Source: Musa acuminata AAA Group (taxonomy: Eukaryota > Streptophyta > Magnoliopsida > Zingiberales > Musaceae). From it: a stretch of DNA of 64,000 nt. Under the pieces are notes generated by a model that was not told the DNA's origin, searched no databases, and saw only the letters and a program-made list of their open reading frames with translations. Where the stretch lies: contig NC_088335.1 in NCBI RefSeq assembly GCF_036884655.1, forward strand, positions 48,830,001 through 48,894,000, read 5' to 3'. Below are positions 21,807-33,309 of this stretch, piece by piece. A program made the position numbers and the translations under genes. Numbering within the stretch: position 1 is the first letter of the stretch; every line of letters starts with the position of its first letter.

Positions 21807-23975
21807 ATGGTGAGAAAGGCGGCCACCGATGACCACCGATCCTCCGCTTCGGCGGTCTCTTCTTCGAGGCCGGGTAAGTCCAAGGAATCCGCCGCCGTCC
21901 CCAAGAAGGAGAAGATCTCCGTCTCCGCCATGCTTGCGTCCATGGACAAGCCCAAACCCTCCTCCTCCGCCGCATCCAAGAAGTCCAAGCCCAAACCCAA
22001 GCCTTCCTCCTACATCGATGGCATCGATCTGCCCCCCTCCGACGATGAGGAGGAGGAGATGGCCGAGGACGAGGTCGCCAAACGTAAAGCTCGATCCGCT
22101 GTTACCGACCTCGCTGCCGCCACCTTCTCGGACAAGGAGCTCAAGAAGCGGGAGAAGAAGGACCTTCTTGTTGCGCAAGCGGCCGAGCTGGCGCGGCAGG
22201 AGGTCCTCAAGGACGACCATGACGCCTTCACGGTGGTTCTTGGGGCCCGTGCCTCCGCCCTCGATCCTGATGGGCAGGACGCGGCGGCCGATGCTAACGT
22301 TCGGGATATTACCATCGAGAACTTCTCGGTTTCGGCTCGCGGTAAGGAACTGCTGAAGAACGCCTCTGTTAAAATCTCCCACGGGAAAAGATACGGCCTC
22401 GTCGGACCCAACGGGATGGGGAAGTCCACTCTTTTAAAGCTTCTTGCTTGGAGGAAGATACCCGTCCCACGGAATATTGATGTGCTCCTCGTCGAGCAGG
22501 AGGTGGTTGGCGATGACCGAACCGCCCTTGAGGCGGTCGTGTCCGCTAACGAGGAGCTCGTGAGGCTTCGCAAGGAGGTTGCCGCCCTGTCTGAGAAGCC
22601 CGAAGGGGGAAATAATGATGACGACGATGATAGCGGAGAAAAGCTCGCCGAATTGTACGACAGGTTGCAGATTTTGGGCTCCGACGCTGCAGAGGCCCAG
22701 GCGTCGAAGATCTTGGCTGGATTGGGGTTCACCAAGGAGATGCAGCGCCGGCCGACCAAGTCCTTCAGCGGAGGGTGGAGGATGAGGATATCTTTGGCCA
22801 GAGCTCTTTTTGTGCAGCCGACCTTGTTACTTCTTGATGAGCCTACTAACCATCTTGATCTCAGAGCAGTGCTTTGGCTTGAGGAGTACCTTTGCCGCTG
22901 GAAGAAGACGCTGGTCGTGGTGTCCCATGACCGTGACTTTCTTAACACAGTTTGCAGTGAGATCATTCATCTCCATGAGCTGAAGCTCAATGTCTACCGT
23001 GGGAACTTTGATGATTTCGAGAGTGGCTACGAGCAGAAACGCAAAGAAACAAACAAGAAGTATGAGGTTTATGAGAAGCAGATGAAAGCTGCAAAGAAGA
23101 CAGGCAGCAAGGCTAGGCAGGACAAGGTTGATGAGCGGGCCAAGTTCGCTGCTGCCAAGGCGGCAAAGAGCAAAGCAAAGGGTAAGGTGGAAGATGATGA
23201 TGCACCCCCACCCGAGGTTCCCAAGCGGTGGAGAGATTACAGTGTGGAGTTCCACTTCCCAGAGCCTACTGAGCTCACGCCACCACTTTTGCAGCTTATT
23301 GAGGTCAGCTTCAGCTATCCTAACAGGGAGGATTTCAGGCTTTCTGATGTTGATGTGGGCATTGATATGGGGACAAGGGTTGCCATTGTGGGGCCTAATG
23401 GTGCTGGAAAATCTACTCTGCTCAATTTGCTGGCAGGGGACTTGGTGCCCACTGAAGGAGAGGTGCGCAGGAGCCAAAAGCTGCGGATTGGGAGGTATTC
23501 CCAGCATTTTGTTGACCTATTGACAATGGATGAGAACGCAGTCCAGTATCTCCTCCGTCTTCATCCAGAGCAAGAAGGATTTAGCAAGCAAGAGGCAGTG
23601 CGTGCTAAACTTGGGAAGTTTGGCCTCCCCAGCCACAATCACCTCACACCTATTGCCAAACTATCGGGAGGCCAGAAGGCCCGAGTTGTTTTCACTTCTA
23701 TATCAATGTCTAAGCCTCATATTCTTCTGCTGGATGAGCCCACAAATCATCTAGACATGCAGAGTATCGATGCGTTGGCAGATGCACTGCAGGAGTTCAC
23801 TGGTGGTGTTGTTTTGGTGAGCCATGATGCTCGTTTAATATCACGTGTTTGCGAGGATGAAGAGAACAGTGAGATATGGGTTGTGGAAGAAGGTACTGTA
23901 AGAAAATTCCCTGGTAGTTTCGAGGAGTACAAGGAAGATCTTCTGAAAGAAATAAAAGCGGAGGTCGACGAGTAA
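21807..23975 (+). CDS. ABCF4: ABC transporter F family member 4 (GCN20 type)
   Basis: The single exon gives 722 residues, close to Arabidopsis ABCF4. It is a soluble tandem ATPase without membrane segments, related to yeast Gcn20/Arb1, which act on ribosomes and translation control. Residues 1-165 form a Lys/Ser/acidic extension. NBD1 has Walker A GPNGMGKST (200-208), signature SGGWRMRISLARA and Walker B LLLLDEPTNHLD. The linker (402-470) is Lys-rich and charged. NBD2 has Walker A GPNGAGKST (529-537), signature LSGGQKARV and Walker B ILLLDEPTNHLDM. Both H-loops are present (VVSHDRDFL, LVSHDARLI). The start is the ATG in GTCGCCATGG; upstream in-frame codons lie partly in the promoter. The 318-codon antisense frame at 22010-22966 is a shadow of this GC-rich exon. 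ABCF4 identity over other ABCFs rests on length and the extension. Confidence 0.93.
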   Translation: MVRKAATDDHRSSASAVSSSRPGKSKESAAVPKKEKISVSAMLASMDKPKPSSSAASKKSKPKPKPSSYIDGIDLPPSDDEEEEMAEDEVAKRKARSAVTDLAAATFSDKELKKREKKDLLVAQAAELARQEVLKDDHDAFTVVLGARASALDPDGQDAAADANVRDITIENFSVSARGKELLKNASVKISHGKRYGLVGPNGMGKSTLLKLLAWRKIPVPRNIDVLLVEQEVVGDDRTALEAVVSANEELVRLRKEVAALSEKPEGGNNDDDDDSGEKLAELYDRLQILGSDAAEAQASKILAGLGFTKEMQRRPTKSFSGGWRMRISLARALFVQPTLLLLDEPTNHLDLRAVLWLEEYLCRWKKTLVVVSHDRDFLNTVCSEIIHLHELKLNVYRGNFDDFESGYEQKRKETNKKYEVYEKQMKAAKKTGSKARQDKVDERAKFAAAKAAKSKAKGKVEDDDAPPPEVPKRWRDYSVEFHFPEPTELTPPLLQLIEVSFSYPNREDFRLSDVDVGIDMGTRVAIVGPNGAGKSTLLNLLAGDLVPTEGEVRRSQKLRIGRYSQHFVDLLTMDENAVQYLLRLHPEQEGFSKQEAVRAKLGKFGLPSHNHLTPIAKLSGGQKARVVFTSISMSKPHILLLDEPTNHLDMQSIDALADALQEFTGGVVLVSHDARLISRVCEDEENSEIWVVEEGTVRKFPGSFEEYKEDLLKEIKAEVDE

Positions 23976-24129
23976 AGGTATACATAGCTGATTGGTGCTG
24001 CTCTGAAGTGAGTTATCTACAATTGGTTCCATATACGATAGCCTATTTCCAGCTTCAAACATTTTAAAATAATATCCTTTTGACAATTTTGGCAGCATTT
24101 CTCTTTGTTGTGTGATAGTCATTTAAACA

Positions 24130-26456
24130 GGTAAAATTCTAAAAACATATGTACTACATGGTTCCCAAGTCTGACTTTTTTGCTGTAGTACATTGAGTGT
24201 TGTCTCTGTGGACATGTTGCAGTTGTCCTTTATTTGTGGAGTTTTATCTTATATGCAATTGAAGGCTAAGAATATATATGTCAGCTTGTTTGGTAATCAT
24301 GTTTTAAGAGTGTCAATACACTGGATAAGATTTGTGTACAAGTAATTAATTTTGCAAGTTGTGGTTTTGTCCAACTTTATCCATCGTATCATTTAAGACT
24401 TAAATTTATTCTTTGGATTGATCGATGTAGTAATTTTTGTTGCTTGTGCCTGTTGTAGGCATTTCATATAGCTAACATGGGACTAGCACTAACATACTGC
24501 ATTTTGAATGATTGATGACAGTGATTGTTACATGTAATGGTTAATTCCTCGAGAACTTTAAAGCAATCGGTGAAGTTGCTCTATGGTAGTTCTGCCAGAT
24601 GATTCACATCTTAAGGATTGTGTTCCATTTCATCGAACAAACAATTCAACTATCTATTGTACAAATAGGCCTTTAATATGCCATTGAAAAATTTTGCATG
24701 TGCTTAACAAGAATGACTCCAGGTGTTGGAGATTTGTAACCAATTAGGTTTTTTTTTCCCCTAATTATGTCCTGATTTTCATTTCTTGTTATTAGATTTT
24801 AGGAAAGAAATATGTCATGTTCCATGTTTGGTCGTGTCATTTACCTATTGGTTTATTTTTCTTTTAATCTGCTTTCTAAAATGACACAATCAAACATGGA
24901 ATATGAAATAGAAATGGAAATCAGTTACTCAGGACATGATTACGGAAAAAATATCTAGTTGATTACAAGGTTAGATTTGAATAGTCTTTGCTGAAAGAGA
25001 GATAACAGTCCTTTTAGGAATCCCTGATATTTTATTTTCGTTTGATTTTGTGATCTCAAGTTACAAATTTTCAAGTAGGTGATAGGTTTTTGCCACCTCA
25101 GTGTTCCACTTTTTGGTTCCTTAATGGCTTGAATTTGTAGTGTGTTTGAGTCCCATGCACTATGCTGTGGATTATTTTCTTTTTTTGGTGGATGTGTAAT
25201 CTTAGAACTGGACTGACAAATTTATCAGAGAGGAACTTAGGATAATAAAATGGTTAAAAAATTCAAGTTTCTGTTACCATAAGGACACTATTAAAAGATA
25301 ACTTGTTCATTCTATGATAGTGCATCTCTTAATAGCAAGGGGAGAGTTGGTTGAAATTGGATAGGATGGAGCACATTGTATGACTGACATGACCTTGTGA
25401 TGCTTCAGTCTTTTGTTCCTTTTTTATCAGCCCTTCAGTGTTAATACAAGAGCATGACACCTCAAGGCTTTTCAGTAGGATTTAATTTGCTGAACTGCTG
25501 CAATATGTTTAAGAATGAGGACTCTTTGATGCATTCATGTTGGAACTGATGATCTATTTCGATTGTGCGAAGCTACAGTTCTGGCCAATCAACTGCTCTC
25601 TATGTTGTGGATACCTACCTCACTGAAGATTTGGTTGGGGAGAATTCAGGCTTGTAAGGATGTCTTCACTCTTTATTTTCTTTTGTGTTGTATAACCATA
25701 CTTTCTTAATGTGTTGTATTATCTTCATGTTTAGTTATAATTCATTTTTCATTGGAGTTTCTTGTTGTTTTTACAAGTCATTTAACATGTTCTGATTTCC
25801 TGTAGAAATACTCACACAGTCTGATTGTTTCTTAAATTCCTGTTCATCCAAATTTCCATAGTGGAGAGTCTCAGTGAGATAGATGATCCAAATTTCCATC
25901 ATGTCCCTTGTATGGTTTAGGTAACATCAACACAAACATGCTTCCATTCCCTTTATGAATCAGTATTTTTCACAATCTTTTCACTGATACTTAATCTCAA
26001 TCCTTACTACTTGTCTGACAAACCAAACACTTAATGTCTCTCCACATTTCAAAGCTCATTTGGAGGAAGAATGCTGAAAATAAAGATAATATATTTGCTT
26101 TCATCTTCATCCACATTCTATCACTTAAATTGATTCATGTTTCCTAGAAATATGCAGCAATTTACATCAAGCACCACAGTACAAAACCATAGAGTGACAT
26201 GATATAGAAATCTCTTTGGACATGTCCCCTGCAAACTTACACACGGGTAGGTTGGCCAAGGAATCATAGAATTGCAACTAAGATGACTCCTTAATCGTGG
26301 CGTTCAAAGAAAGAAACACTAGTAGAAATATATGTTCTCATCTGGGTGTCACAGAGCCAAGGAAGTTACTATGTTGGCATCCTCCAACGCAACATATGTA
26401 TATATATATATATATCACAACTCTAATTATTGGGTGATGTCTATGGATTGCAGAGG
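24130..26456. other. Intergenic, AT-rich
   Basis: Apart from the foldback repeat at 24734-24968 and a short TA run near 26397-26416, no feature was recognised. Open frames are short and random-looking. The 3' UTR of the ABCF gene lies at its left end and that of the proline-rich gene at its right. Confidence 0.5.
24734..24968. repeat. Imperfect inverted repeat, MITE-like foldback
   Basis: The left arm (about 24734-24841) and the reverse complement of the right arm (about 24880-24968) share TTGTAA.CAA, a T-run, TAAT.ATGTCCTGA, CATTTCT, and TTCCATGTTTG.T.GTGTCATTT. The spacer is about 40 bases. The arms are diverged and indel-rich. The whole block could fold as a long hairpin and resembles a degenerate MITE downstream of the ABCF gene. 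No clear target duplication was seen. Confidence 0.6.
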
Positions 26457-29400
26457 TCAAAATCGAGGACAGGTCTCAATCTCACGAGCTAAGTCCTTGG
26501 CCAACCTATCCGCTCGATCATCTTGTCCTCCGGCGAAGTTGTAGACTCGAAATGCCAGCTGAAAAGCCCGCCACAGCATCGTGGAGAGGCCATTAGGTTT
26601 GGACTTGGTTTCTCCACCCATTTCCCTCGTCTCCTGTGGGTAAAAGGAATTCAACATGGAGAAACACACAGAGGTCAACATTTTAGCAAGGCCACAAGTA
26701 ATTAACAATATCTGGATGGAAATGTCAGTATCATGCAACCAAAATGCCAAGAACAGAGCAAAATCATGTGGGAGAATCATCAACAAATAATTCTTCAATT
26801 CATCTTGTTTGTCTTCTCCGTTACTCTCAGGCTGAATGCTGGATCCCAGCTGAAGGTCAGGTTTATAACTAGGTGGAGATTAATGGATGGGAAAGCTTCC
26901 TTACCTCGAGCGCCATTTCTATGCAATCCGATGATAAATCAACCATGCCTTCCTTGATCCTTACGAGGACGGTGAAGTCAAACTCTATTTTGTGGTTTTT
27001 GAATCGTGTGGAATCTTCTTCTTTGTTGCGTTCTATCACTTCCATTGCTTCCTTGATCTGCATACGTAAAAGTGATCAGATGCCATCAGACAAATAATTA
27101 AGTTCACAGTGGATCAATCATGTAGGTATTAGTTCATCAACATTCTACCAAGTTACCTTGTTGAAGTAGCATTCGACCTTGGGAAGCTGCTGGGCAATAG
27201 GAGCAGCTAAACTCCATCCCTTTAATGTAGTGACCACTGAATCCAGCTTCATATATAGAGCTGCTGCCATCCTTATGGTCTCCAATTTCTTCGAGGGAAA
27301 GCCTCCAAACCTAGCCAGAACCTGCAGCCATGAAAAACTTATAATAAATAGCAGAAGACTTTCTTCGCCTTAAGACAAATAGCTGAAGCTAAAAAATATA
27401 TATACAACCAAATGGAACGATCAGTTCCCTAATCTTGAGAAGCATTAAGTTTTGGTTCCTTGTGGAGGTGGCTTCAAAGTATTTGACCCATCAAATGCTC
27501 TCAGGGATGAGGGATCACCCCAACCATTATCTCCCCAAAAGGAAAACATATACTTGAGTAACCACTAACGTAAATTTGCAGCAAAAAAGTGTCGAGTCTG
27601 CTCTACCTGTGTTTCATCAGTCAGGTTTTCAAGTTGTTGTTCCACATGCTGGTGAAATTTTAACAGATCCTTCATGTCCTTGGTCTCAAAGGAATTAATC
27701 GAGGATCTCAGCTCCATAATAGATGCAGAATGCTTTTCAACATCTTCTTCAATTTGCCGAAAGTAGGCTGATCTAATCGATGCAAGCAAATACAATGTAA
27801 CTGATATTGAACTATGCCAATCCCCCAAAATCACAAGTCCTGCCCTCTTACTATAAGAGTTTGAGATTTCGGTTATACTTACCTCTTTGTCATCTCAGCT
27901 AATGCATCAGCCATGCCCTGAGACTTTTTACCATCAGAGCAGTTTCCAGTCTGACTTTTCCTCCCATTGGATGGTTTGCCATCCAAACTACAGCCCTCCA
28001 CCTTTCCTTTTAGAAGCCTGTATAAACTTCCCATTTGCGTAGATCTTTTCAGTTTGGTACTAGTTTTCTTTGCATTGATTGCTTTTGCCACACTCGGCGG
28101 AGGTGGTGGTGGTGGTGCAGATCCTTTTGGAGATGGCAAGGATGGCAGTTGATTTGATGATGCACATGGTGGAGATGGGGATGCTGACAACACACAACCT
28201 CTAGGTGGAGAGGGTGGTGGAGGGACTGGTGCAGACTTGCTGAGCAGCGAGGAAGAGGATGATAGTTGTGGAGAAGGTGCAGGTTCTTTTTTAAGTTGCA
28301 CTGGTGATAGTGGTGGAGAAAATGAGGTTTGAATTTTTGGTGCACTTGCTGCTGAGGATGATTGTGGTGAGACAAACAAGGATGTTTCAGAAGGTTCACA
28401 AGTACAGACATGATCACTATCATCTATGGCCATAGCATATGCAACCGGTTCCATCTCCATTCCAGAATGTCTAGGTGAACCAAAGAACCATGGTATTCCA
28501 GTTAAAACCATAGGCGAAGGAGGTGGTGTAGGAGTTGGCGATAAATGTGTTGTTCTCAGGCGTAAGATTGGTAGAGTTGGGGGGACCAGAATAGTGGAAT
28601 CAGAAGTCTTGCTACTAACATCCTCATCCCGGTTAATGTTAACAGCATGTGAGACTTGCCCTGTACAAGTTGGTCGAAGTGTACCTGGTGTAGAAGACTC
28701 AAACATGTCGGACGGTAGAGATGATGAGGCTGGTGGTGTTGAGACAAGTGTTGCATCTTCATAAGTTTCACTTCCATCAGCATGACCATCACTTCCAATC
28801 TCAGCATATGATATTGGCTTCAGGACCATGGTAGCATCTAGTGAATCTAGCTCAAGCTCATCAGTTATGTTTTCTGTTTGAGTCACAGCCTTGGATCTGT
28901 GATCTAATACTAAAGGGAAAAGATGGAAGGAAAGCCTCTTCAAACCCAGAGGTTTTAACTTTCCAACAGCCTGAAGCCGTAGAGGATGGAGAAGAGGTGG
29001 CAGGTAGGCAATATTTTGGCTTCCCTTGAGATTTGGGTTCACTTCTGATGGTTCCGGTAGCACTGAAGTTGGTGATTGTGGCTTGTCACAGTGGTCAGGC
29101 TTGATGAGATCTTCCTCTGATTTCAAGGTACTAGCTGAATCCTTCTTCATAAGATCAAACATTTCTTTTATATGTATGTTTATGCGATCAAGCCTGTTGA
29201 GGACTACCACACCTAAAATATGAAACAAAAATCATCAAAAGAGCAACGGTGTTTTTGTATAGCAGTCATTTGTTCCTAGCATCACTTGATTAAACATAGA
29301 AGGGGAGCTTACCAAGTTGCTCAAACTTTAAATCTTCTACATCTGCCTCCTCAAATGTGATCTTGTCTGACTCGCGACATTTTTCGACCCATAAATCTCC

Positions 29401-31528
29401 AGCAAGTTTGAGTACCTTGTAGAACTGCAATAATACCTGTAACATCTTTGCTTTAAATTAAACATTGGACATGTACAAGTCATTTTAGGCGTAACATATA
29501 GAAATCAAGTATGTTTCCAGCATACTAAACCTGTGTTAGAGATTCGCGATCACAATTAGAGATCCGAATGGATGTCATACACTTGTCATACAATTTTTGC
29601 AGATCCTCTAAAGTGGCCAATAACAACTACAAGATAGCTAAATATACATTAGAATCTATATTGACGAAAAGGAGATGATAAGATAATTGCAGCATATTAA
29701 CTTTAATTTAAAAAAAAAAAGCTTCTATGCTTCTCAATAGTCAATCACCATGCTGGAGAAGAAAGTCAGATACCAAATTTTTTGAGGCAAACATTCACCA
29801 ACTTATTTTGAAGCAATTGGCATTCATTCATTATTACAATTAACTTTCTGCCACAAGGAATTTGTTATTCTACGGTAGCGTGGATCTTATTTAGACAAGT
29901 GATTTCTTAGATATTTTAGTTTTTCTTATGAATGATGTAGATAACTTTTGAACAAATGACACTTGATCATGATAACACTATGAACAAGTTGTGGTATTGC
30001 CAAAGTTTTTGCCTTCTTTCTAACTTGTCTGAACACATAGACATGATCGTAACTCAAATTCTCATGATGTGAAAGCACAAAGAACATTTTCATCAAAAAC
30101 AGGAAGAACAAGGACCATGCTCATCTTGATTCCCAGAAGTCAAACAAGGTTGCATATGCTCTCTTTACTGGTCTTGCCTGACAAATTTTCTTTTTCAGTC
30201 ATGTACTTGTTTCTCATCTTAGAGTTGCAGTCTCTAACAGTATGATTGGTACTGGAACTAACAAGGAACCAGATTGGATGTTAAGTGGATAGGAACTTCA
30301 TTTTATTTTTTTGGTGTTATGGCAGACTTATCATTTTCTTGGCAAATACAATGGTAGAAATTCTAAGAAGGTTTAATTAGAAGGTCCTGACTTGTGTATC
30401 CAACATAGAGAAGATAGGGAACAGACATGTAGCAGTTTGCCAAGTAAATTGATTCCACAAATGCTTTCTAAGTTCCAAATAAATTGCGACTCATTGTTTA
30501 AATGTTAAGCATGTCCTCCACATTTAGGATCGCAGTATATAGTGAAAGGACACACATTATGTGCTCTTATTTCTCACTTAGGATATTCTTTAAGAATTTA
30601 GAAATGAAGAACATTTGCCTATCATCATCATTGTATCCAAAAAGACTAGATGTAGTTTTCGTAGGCGATAAAATAAGAGAAAATTATTTATGATGATATA
30701 TACATGTTTTTTTGGTTCCAAATAAATTGCGACTCATTGTTTAAATGTTAAGAATGTTCTTCACATTTAGGATCGCCATATATAGGGAAAGGACACACAT
30801 TATGTGCTCTTATTTCTCACTTAGGATATTCTTTAAGAATTTAGAAATGAAGAACATTTGCCTATCATCATCATTGTATCCAAAGACTAGATATAGTTTT
30901 CATAGACGATAAAATAAAAGAAAATTATTTATGACGGTATATACATGTGATGCGACGAGGAGATCTACAGATGATTTACTTAGAAAAACTGAGATAATTA
31001 GTATCAGTGATATCAAGAGTGATAAAAGAAAGCTAATTAGAGTTTATTAGGAACTGTAAGTAAAGATTGAAATGCTTGCTCTTATTTAACTCGGATCAAA
31101 TAGTTGAAACATTGTGGGTTATGATTGTTGTGGTAGTGCACCCAAAGCCGAAGGAGTGAGCCAACTTTGATCGGCAGGGATGAAATGTCACGAGGAACAT
31201 ACCTCATGTAATGTCAGCGACGCATTCGGATGAGGCAGGTCGAGGTTGTGCCTCAACCTCAAGATCTTGCTCTTCAGGGTTCCCACGAGTTCAGAGTCGC
31301 TTTTAACTCCACCGACCACCTTCTTGGCCGTCACCACCCTTGCCAATCCCTTATGCAGGACCTTCCCCTGCTGCATCAGACCACGAAGTTATCCGAGATG
31401 TGCGCGCATCCCCCTACCCTTGGAGCTCAAGCTCAGAACAGCCGGCGGGTGCATGCTCTCACCTGCGCGGGACGGCGGTGGAGGACCGACAGCGCCGGCA
31501 CGGCATGGTCGATGACGGCAGGCTGCAT
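26457..31528 (-). CDS. Proline-rich protein, At4g04980-like, nine exons
   Basis: Joined exons (5' to 3'): 31463-31528, 31203-31370, 29531-29626, 29313-29436, 27883-29212, 27607-27772, 27157-27321, 26905-27057, 26457-26633. All phases close, giving 814 residues. An N-terminal helical region (LHKGLARVVTAKK, LEDLQKLYDKCMTSIRIS, LLQFYKVLKLAGDLWVEKC, LNRLDRINIHIKEMFDL) precedes a low-complexity centre with Ser/Pro blocks (PTPPPSP, PPPPSPPRG, PPPPPPPS). A basic motif STKLKRSTQMGSLYRLLKGK follows. The C-terminus is again helical (YFRQIEEDVEKH, LKFHQHVEQQLENL, LARFGGFPSKKLE, RVYNFAGGQDDRADRLAKDL). I associate this layout with the plant hydroxyproline-rich family of At4g04980, function unknown. The first exon is inferred from an excellent donor (GCGCAG/GTGAGA) and the first ATG after a stop, so it is less certain than the rest. 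Confidence 0.82.
30472..30947 (+). repeat. Recent tandem duplication of about 235 bp
   Basis: Copy 1 (30472-30706) and copy 2 (30715-30947) both begin GTTCCAAATAAATTGCGACT and end ATATACATG. They differ by about a dozen substitutions and a 2-base indel, so they are roughly 95% alike by eye. Both lie in intron 2 of the proline-rich gene. Confidence 0.92.
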
Positions 31529-31980
31529 GACGAACACTTCCCGTCTCTACTCCTTACAATGCCGGGCCAATTTCGTCGACCATCTCTGGGCCCGAACCGC
31601 CGCCCGTCGTATCCAGATCCTGCGTGGATGGATCAACGGGTGTTAGGTGGCGCCGATCGGAGCGGAGACCCGAACAAGGTCGTCGAGTTGATGGGGAGGC
31701 AAAAGGTCGAACACCAAGAACAAAGGCGGACGGAGTGGAATAATGACGTCTTTAAGCGTGACGAAGCGCGCTCTTCCGGAAGGCGAGAGAAGACGAGAGA
31801 GAGATGAGGAGGAGGAGGAGGAGGAACGGGGGAGAAGGCCGCGGACGTGCCGTGTGCACGGAGCCGTCGCCCGGCCTCGTCCATAAGGACATAAAGGAGG
31901 GAGAACAAACTGTGCGGATAGGTCGCGCGGTGGTTCGAAAGGAGCGGCCGGCACAGTAGGGCTCCTATTTTGGGCACTCA

Positions 31981-33309
31981 CTGCAGTTGGTAGGGGATTA
32001 AGTTAATGGGATTTGGAACGCGTAGATGCAGCAAAATAATGGTATTAATCTAAATACATGTATAATTATAGTCGGAGAGAGCAAATCACAACTATGGTTT
32101 AAATCTCGGTAAACGAGGTAAGCTTTTGGCGGGGAAACCCGGTTCGGTTCCCAAGAAGAACCGGCTCAGAGGACCGGTCATTTCCATCCCGGTTCGAGCG
32201 AGTTCTCAAGGAAAATGGGACTTCGAATTAACGACAAAACCGATGCGATAATTCATATTATTATTAGTCAGTTAGCTGTCATTATTATTATTTCAGTAAT
32301 TTAATTTGAGAATTCAGGATTTACACGTACACAAATGCAGAGTTGCCACGTGGCAGTCGTGGATACGCTAACATTCCTGGAAGCATCTCGAATTAATAGA
32401 TCCGACAAGAGGACTGGGTAAATAAATAAAAGAAGGATCCGACCCGTTTACAATGGCACGACGCAGGAACAAAGATCGTTCCAAACCTCAAATGACAATA
32501 CAATCAATGAAGATTCTTCTGGAAGCATCTCGAATTAATATATCCGACAAGAGGACAAGGTCAAAAAAAAAAAAAAAAAGATCGAGCCATTGGGAAATCC
32601 AAATAGACAACGAAAAGCCTTCGAGGATCGATACACCTAAAACAAGACCATAAATATATCATGCCAGGTTCTTGAAATTGACTGGTACTAGAGAGACCGA
32701 CCACAATTATGTGCAATACAAACAGATGAAAAAGAGCTGCTGACAAAGATTGTAATATCCCCAGTATGACATGCTGTAGCAAATCTTTCAAGGCAGAGTC
32801 AGCTACTGCTGGTGTTTGCCACATTGCAATTTAGTCACAGAAAACAATATCTTCTCCCTGATCCTAGGTAGCATTAAAATCCAACAAATAAAAAGGGTAA
32901 AAAAGCTTGTGACAGTAGTCATCCAAATGAAAGGCAACGTGCTCTCTGATTTAATACTAAACCACACCAAAGTTTTGCACAAAAAGTACAGCCCTTAAGT
33001 TCGGCATAAATTTACTTATGGCAAGAAGAGTAATTAGATAGCAAAAAACTTCAGAAAGATACAAGCAGAAATCCGTAGCCGATACAATGATAAGAGATTT
33101 GAGTCATGATGTGATGTTAACCATCAAGAGTTACCCTAGCCTATCTAAACATGGACATCAGCCAACAAGATTCATGTGCTAATTCGATGACCTTTGTGTT
33201 CTAAATACATCAAATATGGGTTCCAATTCCCAAAAGAGAGAAAGTTTTCTCATGGAAATTTTACTTCAAACAACTCAGCACAAAGACGAGCTCTAAACCA
33301 CTTTCATTC
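31981..33309. other. Intergenic with a 40-bp direct repeat
   Basis: GGAAGCATCTCGAATTAATA followed by ATCCGACAAGAGGAC occurs near 32378 and again near 32520. The rest is AT-rich. It should contain the 3' UTR of TIC20 on the right and the promoter of the proline-rich gene on the left. Confidence 0.5.

Noticed and set aside
22010..22966. 318-codon minus-strand frame
   Set aside because: Shadow of the GC-rich ABCF exon; its Ser/Arg-rich product has no motif.
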